Below are positions 23,620 to 25,501 of a DNA stretch of 25,501 nucleotides, piece by piece. Origin of the DNA: Agrobacterium fabrum (GTDB taxonomy: Bacteria; Pseudomonadota; Alphaproteobacteria; Rhizobiales; Rhizobiaceae); NCBI GenBank assembly GCA_003241215.1, contig QFOL01000023.1:1-25501 (forward strand), written 5' to 3'. The notes beneath the pieces are model-generated. The model searched no databases, was not told the DNA's origin, and was given only the letters and a program-made list of their open reading frames with translations. The position numbers were made by a program, and so were the translations under genes. Every line of letters starts with the position of its first letter. Within the stretch, counting starts at the first letter, position 1.

Positions 23620-23704
23620 TTTGCCGGGCGAGTGGCCGTTGGAATGCGCTCGGTGACAATTCCATGAAAAGGTTTCGTGATTGCTGCGCACATTTTAGAC
23701 TATT

Positions 23705-23734
23705 CTTGACGACGAGGGATTGCTGTCCCATTCT
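23705..23734 (+). promoter_or_regulatory. Candidate sigma-70 promoter for the DUF2853 gene
   Basis: CTTGACG (23705-23711) followed 17 bases later by CATTCT (23729-23734) resembles the rhizobial housekeeping promoter, with a good -35 and a poor -10. It would give a leader of about 50 bases before ATG 23791. The rest of the 171-base gap after the HAD gene shows nothing else I can name. Confidence 0.4.
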
Positions 23735-23790
23735 CCGTGCAACCGGTCACCAGAAGCAACACCGGGCCGGGGACACACGAAGGAGTGGAC

Positions 23791-24099
23791 ATGACAGACT
23801 ATCTCGCAGATGTGAAGAAATACGACGCCGCCGCCGACGAAGCCGTTGTCGGCAAGATCGTCAAACATCTCGGCATTGCTTTGCGCAACCGGGATTCATC
23901 GCTGGTGTCCGCTTCCGATCCGGAAGAGCTTGCACGTGTCAAGGCGAGCTGGTGCGGCAAGAAGCTTGGCGTGACCGACGACAGCGCCGATACGGCGATT
24001 GCCGCCGTTGCCAAGGCCATGGCTGCGGATCGCTCCAAGTCGCGCGTGACCTTTTATTATCTGGTGGCCAAGGAACTGGGCAAGCTCCAGTCGCTTTGA
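23791..24099 (+). CDS. DUF2853 family protein
   Basis: A 102-residue, probably soluble alpha-helical protein with the N-terminus MTDYLADVKKYD and conserved segments VKHLGIALRNRDSSLVS and SWCGKKLGV. I recognise the DUF2853 family, which has no established function. AAGGAG lies 5 bases before ATG 23791; the earlier in-frame ATG at 23737 has no such site. It precedes thyA, an order I associate with rhizobial core genomes. Confidence 0.85.
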   Translation: MTDYLADVKKYDAAADEAVVGKIVKHLGIALRNRDSSLVSASDPEELARVKASWCGKKLGVTDDSADTAIAAVAKAMAADRSKSRVTFYYLVAKELGKLQSL

Positions 24100-24133
24100 T
24101 TTGAGCCGGGGATAAACCCGCATTAGGTGATTG

Positions 24134-24189
24134 GTTCTGCCGCCCTGTGCTATTATATTCCCTCGGTATCAGGGAATCGGCGGCAGAAC
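24134..24189 (+). promoter_or_regulatory. Nested hairpin directly in front of the thyA start codon
   Basis: GTTCTGCCGCC (24134-24144) pairs perfectly with GGCGGCAGAAC (24179-24189), an 11-bp stem whose 3' arm ends 2 bases before the thyA ATG. Inside it ATTCCCT (24157-24163) pairs with AGGGAAT (24171-24177). The only purine-rich stretches that could act as ribosome binding site (AGGGA, GGCGGCAG) lie within these stems. The structure could therefore limit thyA translation, or be recognised by a protein. No T-run follows, so it is not an intrinsic terminator for the DUF2853 gene. Confidence 0.65.
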
Positions 24190-24191
24190 GC

Positions 24192-24986
24192 ATGAAACAA
24201 TATCTCGATCTTCTCCGGCATGTGATGGAAACCGGCTCCGACCGTGGAGACCGCACTGGCACCGGCACGCGCTCGGTCTTCGGTTACCAGATGCGTTTCG
24301 ACCTTTCCGAGGGTTTTCCGGTTCTCACCACCAAGAAGCTGCATCTTCGCTCCATCATCCATGAACTGCTGTGGTTCCTGAAGGGCGATACCAATATCGC
24401 CTATCTCAAGGAAAACGGCGTTTCCATCTGGGACGAGTGGGCTGACGAGAACGGCGATCTCGGTCCGGTCTATGGTGCGCAGTGGCGCTCGTGGCCTGCA
24501 CCGGACGGCCGCCATGTCGATCAGATCGCGCTTTTGATCGAGAGCCTGAAAACCAATCCCAATTCCCGCCGTCACATCGTTTCGGCCTGGAACCCGGCGC
24601 TGGTGGATGAAATGGCGCTGCCGCCCTGCCACTGCCTGTTCCAGTTTTATGTTTCCGATGGCAAGCTGTCGTGCCAGCTTTACCAGCGCTCGGCCGACAT
24701 TTTCCTCGGCGTGCCGTTCAACATCGCGTCCTATGCGCTGCTGACGCTGATGGTGGCGCAGGTCACCGGTCTGAAGCCGGGCGATTTCGTCCATACGCTC
24801 GGCGATGCGCATATCTATGCCAATCATTTCGAACAGGCGCGGCTGCAGATGACCCGCACGCCGAAGGCCCTGCCGACAATGCGCATCAACCCTGATGTGA
24901 AGGACCTTTTCGCCTTTAAGTTCGAAGACTTTACGCTTGAGAATTACGAGGCTGATTCAAGCATCAAGGCGCCGATCGCGGTATGA
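24192..24986 (+). CDS. thyA: Thymidylate synthase
   Basis: A 264-residue enzyme, the same length as E. coli ThyA. It converts dUMP and methylenetetrahydrofolate to dTMP and dihydrofolate in the cytoplasm. Catalytic Cys146 lies in [12 protein letters not shown]. Also visible are DRTGTGT near the N-terminus, [48 protein letters not shown] and the C-terminal IKAPIAV. ATG 24192 (MKQYLDLL) is the family start; the frame is open upstream through the hairpin leader. Its stop overlaps the folA start (ATGA), linking dihydrofolate production and reduction. Confidence 0.97.
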   Translation: MKQYLDLLRHVMETGSDRGDRTGTGTRSVFGYQMRFDLSEGFPVLTTKKLHLRSIIHELLWFLKGDTNIAYLKENGVSIWDEWADENGDLGPVYGAQWRSWPAPDGRHVDQIALLIESLKTNPNSRRHIVSAWNPALVDEMALPPCHCLFQFYVSDGKLSCQLYQRSADIFLGVPFNIASYALLTLMVAQVTGLKPGDFVHTLGDAHIYANHFEQARLQMTRTPKALPTMRINPDVKDLFAFKFEDFTLENYEADSSIKAPIAV

Positions 24987-25501
24987 GCGGGCCGCGCGTC
25001 ACAATCATCGTTGCGGTATCCGAAAACGGCGTCATCGGCCGCGATCTCGACATGCCGTGGAAGCTTTCCACCGACCTCAAGCGTTTCAAGGCGATGACGA
25101 TGGGCAAACCGCTCATCATGGGGCGAAAGACATTCTTGTCCGTGGGCGAGCGCCCTCTGCCGGGCCGCCCGCATATCATCGTCAGTCGCAATGCCGATTA
25201 CCGGCCGCAAGGTGTGGATGTCGTCTCCTCGCTGGAGGAGGCCCTGAAGCTTGCCAGAAGCAAGGCGGCGGAACTGGGTGTGGATGAGGTTTTCGTGGCT
25301 GGCGGCGGTGAGATTTACCGTCAGGCCATGGCCTTTGCCGATCAACTTTCCGTCACCCATGTGGCGGTAAAGCTGGATGGCGACACTTTTTTTCCGGAAA
25401 TCGATCCTGCCGTTTTTGAGAAAACCGAGGAAATCCCCGCTCCCGCAGGGGAAAAGGACAATTATCCGGTTCTGTTTACCACTTATGTGCGAAGAGCCGC
25501 G
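24983..25501 (+). CDS. folA: Dihydrofolate reductase (3' end cut by the window)
   Basis: The frame starts at ATG 24983, overlapping the thyA stop by 4 bases, and is open for 173 codons to the last base, so only the final residues or the stop are missing. It reduces dihydrofolate, the by-product of ThyA, with NADPH. Motifs: [11 protein letters not shown] (9-19), [12 protein letters not shown] with catalytic Asp31, GRKTF (47-51), RPLPGR (57-62), AGGGEIY (106-112), and the C-terminal [13 protein letters not shown]. All fit a chromosomal FolA of about 175 residues. Confidence 0.95.
   Translation, partial: MSGPRVTIIVAVSENGVIGRDLDMPWKLSTDLKRFKAMTMGKPLIMGRKTFLSVGERPLPGRPHIIVSRNADYRPQGVDVVSSLEEALKLARSKAAELGVDEVFVAGGGEIYRQAMAFADQLSVTHVAVKLDGDTFFPEIDPAVFEKTEEIPAPAGEKDNYPVLFTTYVRRAA

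Noticed and set aside
24100..24191. Intrinsic terminator between DUF2853 and thyA
   Set aside because: The hairpin is strong but is followed by the thyA start codon and not by a T-run, so a leader structure fits better.

Overview
The window looks like chromosome of a member of the Rhizobiaceae (Agrobacterium/Rhizobium type). It is GC-rich, it carries a circularly permuted two-piece tmRNA gene of the alphaproteobacterial kind, and its core genes (sspB, a DUF2853 gene, thyA, folA) are typical of rhizobia. I see no integrase, insertion sequence, tRNA, rRNA or CRISPR array.

Layout. (1) 1-612: the 5' end of sspB runs off the left edge on the minus strand. Behind it lies an unannotated permuted tmRNA gene (ssrA, minus strand) whose tag reads ANDNNAKEYALAA. 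SspB is the adaptor for ssrA-tagged proteins, so the two neighbours are functionally linked. (2) 751-5329, minus strand: a CUT1 (MalK/SmoEFGK-like) sugar or polyol ABC operon: binding protein, two permeases, a 68-residue membrane protein and an ATPase with a TTG start. (3) 5330-5635: an AT-rich divergent control region. (4) 5636-15347, plus strand: one long catabolic operon. It encodes a ketose 3-epimerase, a ROK regulator, a PfkB kinase (tagatose kinase type), a stand-alone GatZ/KbaZ protein (tagatose-6-phosphate 4-epimerase type), a ribitol-dehydrogenase-like SDR, a galactitol-dehydrogenase-like SDR, and a CUT2 (RbsACB-like) transporter. (5) 15420-22830, minus strand, convergent with the previous operon: a SorC-family regulator, a KdsD-like SIS protein, an FGGY (XylB-like) kinase, a second CUT2 transporter and a ribulose-phosphate-3-epimerase-family protein. 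A HAD phosphatase (22957-23619) diverges from the regulator. (6) 23791-25501, plus strand: DUF2853, thyA and folA, the last running off the right edge.

How the genes may work together. The first cluster can be read as a hexitol funnel. Two transporters import polyols or ketoses and two SDRs oxidise alditols to ketoses. The 3-epimerase interconverts ketoses at C3, the PfkB kinase makes tagatose 6-phosphate, and the GatZ-like protein turns it into fructose 6-phosphate without an aldolase. The kinase and 4-epimerase steps correspond to reactions reported for A. tumefaciens C58 galactitol and D-altritol use (from memory). The second cluster (kinase, phosphosugar isomerase, 3-epimerase, CUT2 transporter, SorC regulator) has the architecture of a pentose, pentitol or hexulose pathway. 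Its SIS protein lacks residues expected of arabinose-5-phosphate isomerases, so its substrate is open and it is the best candidate here for an undescribed pathway. The two clusters sit between conserved core genes, which suggests an accessory block, but no mobility gene or repeat boundary is visible.
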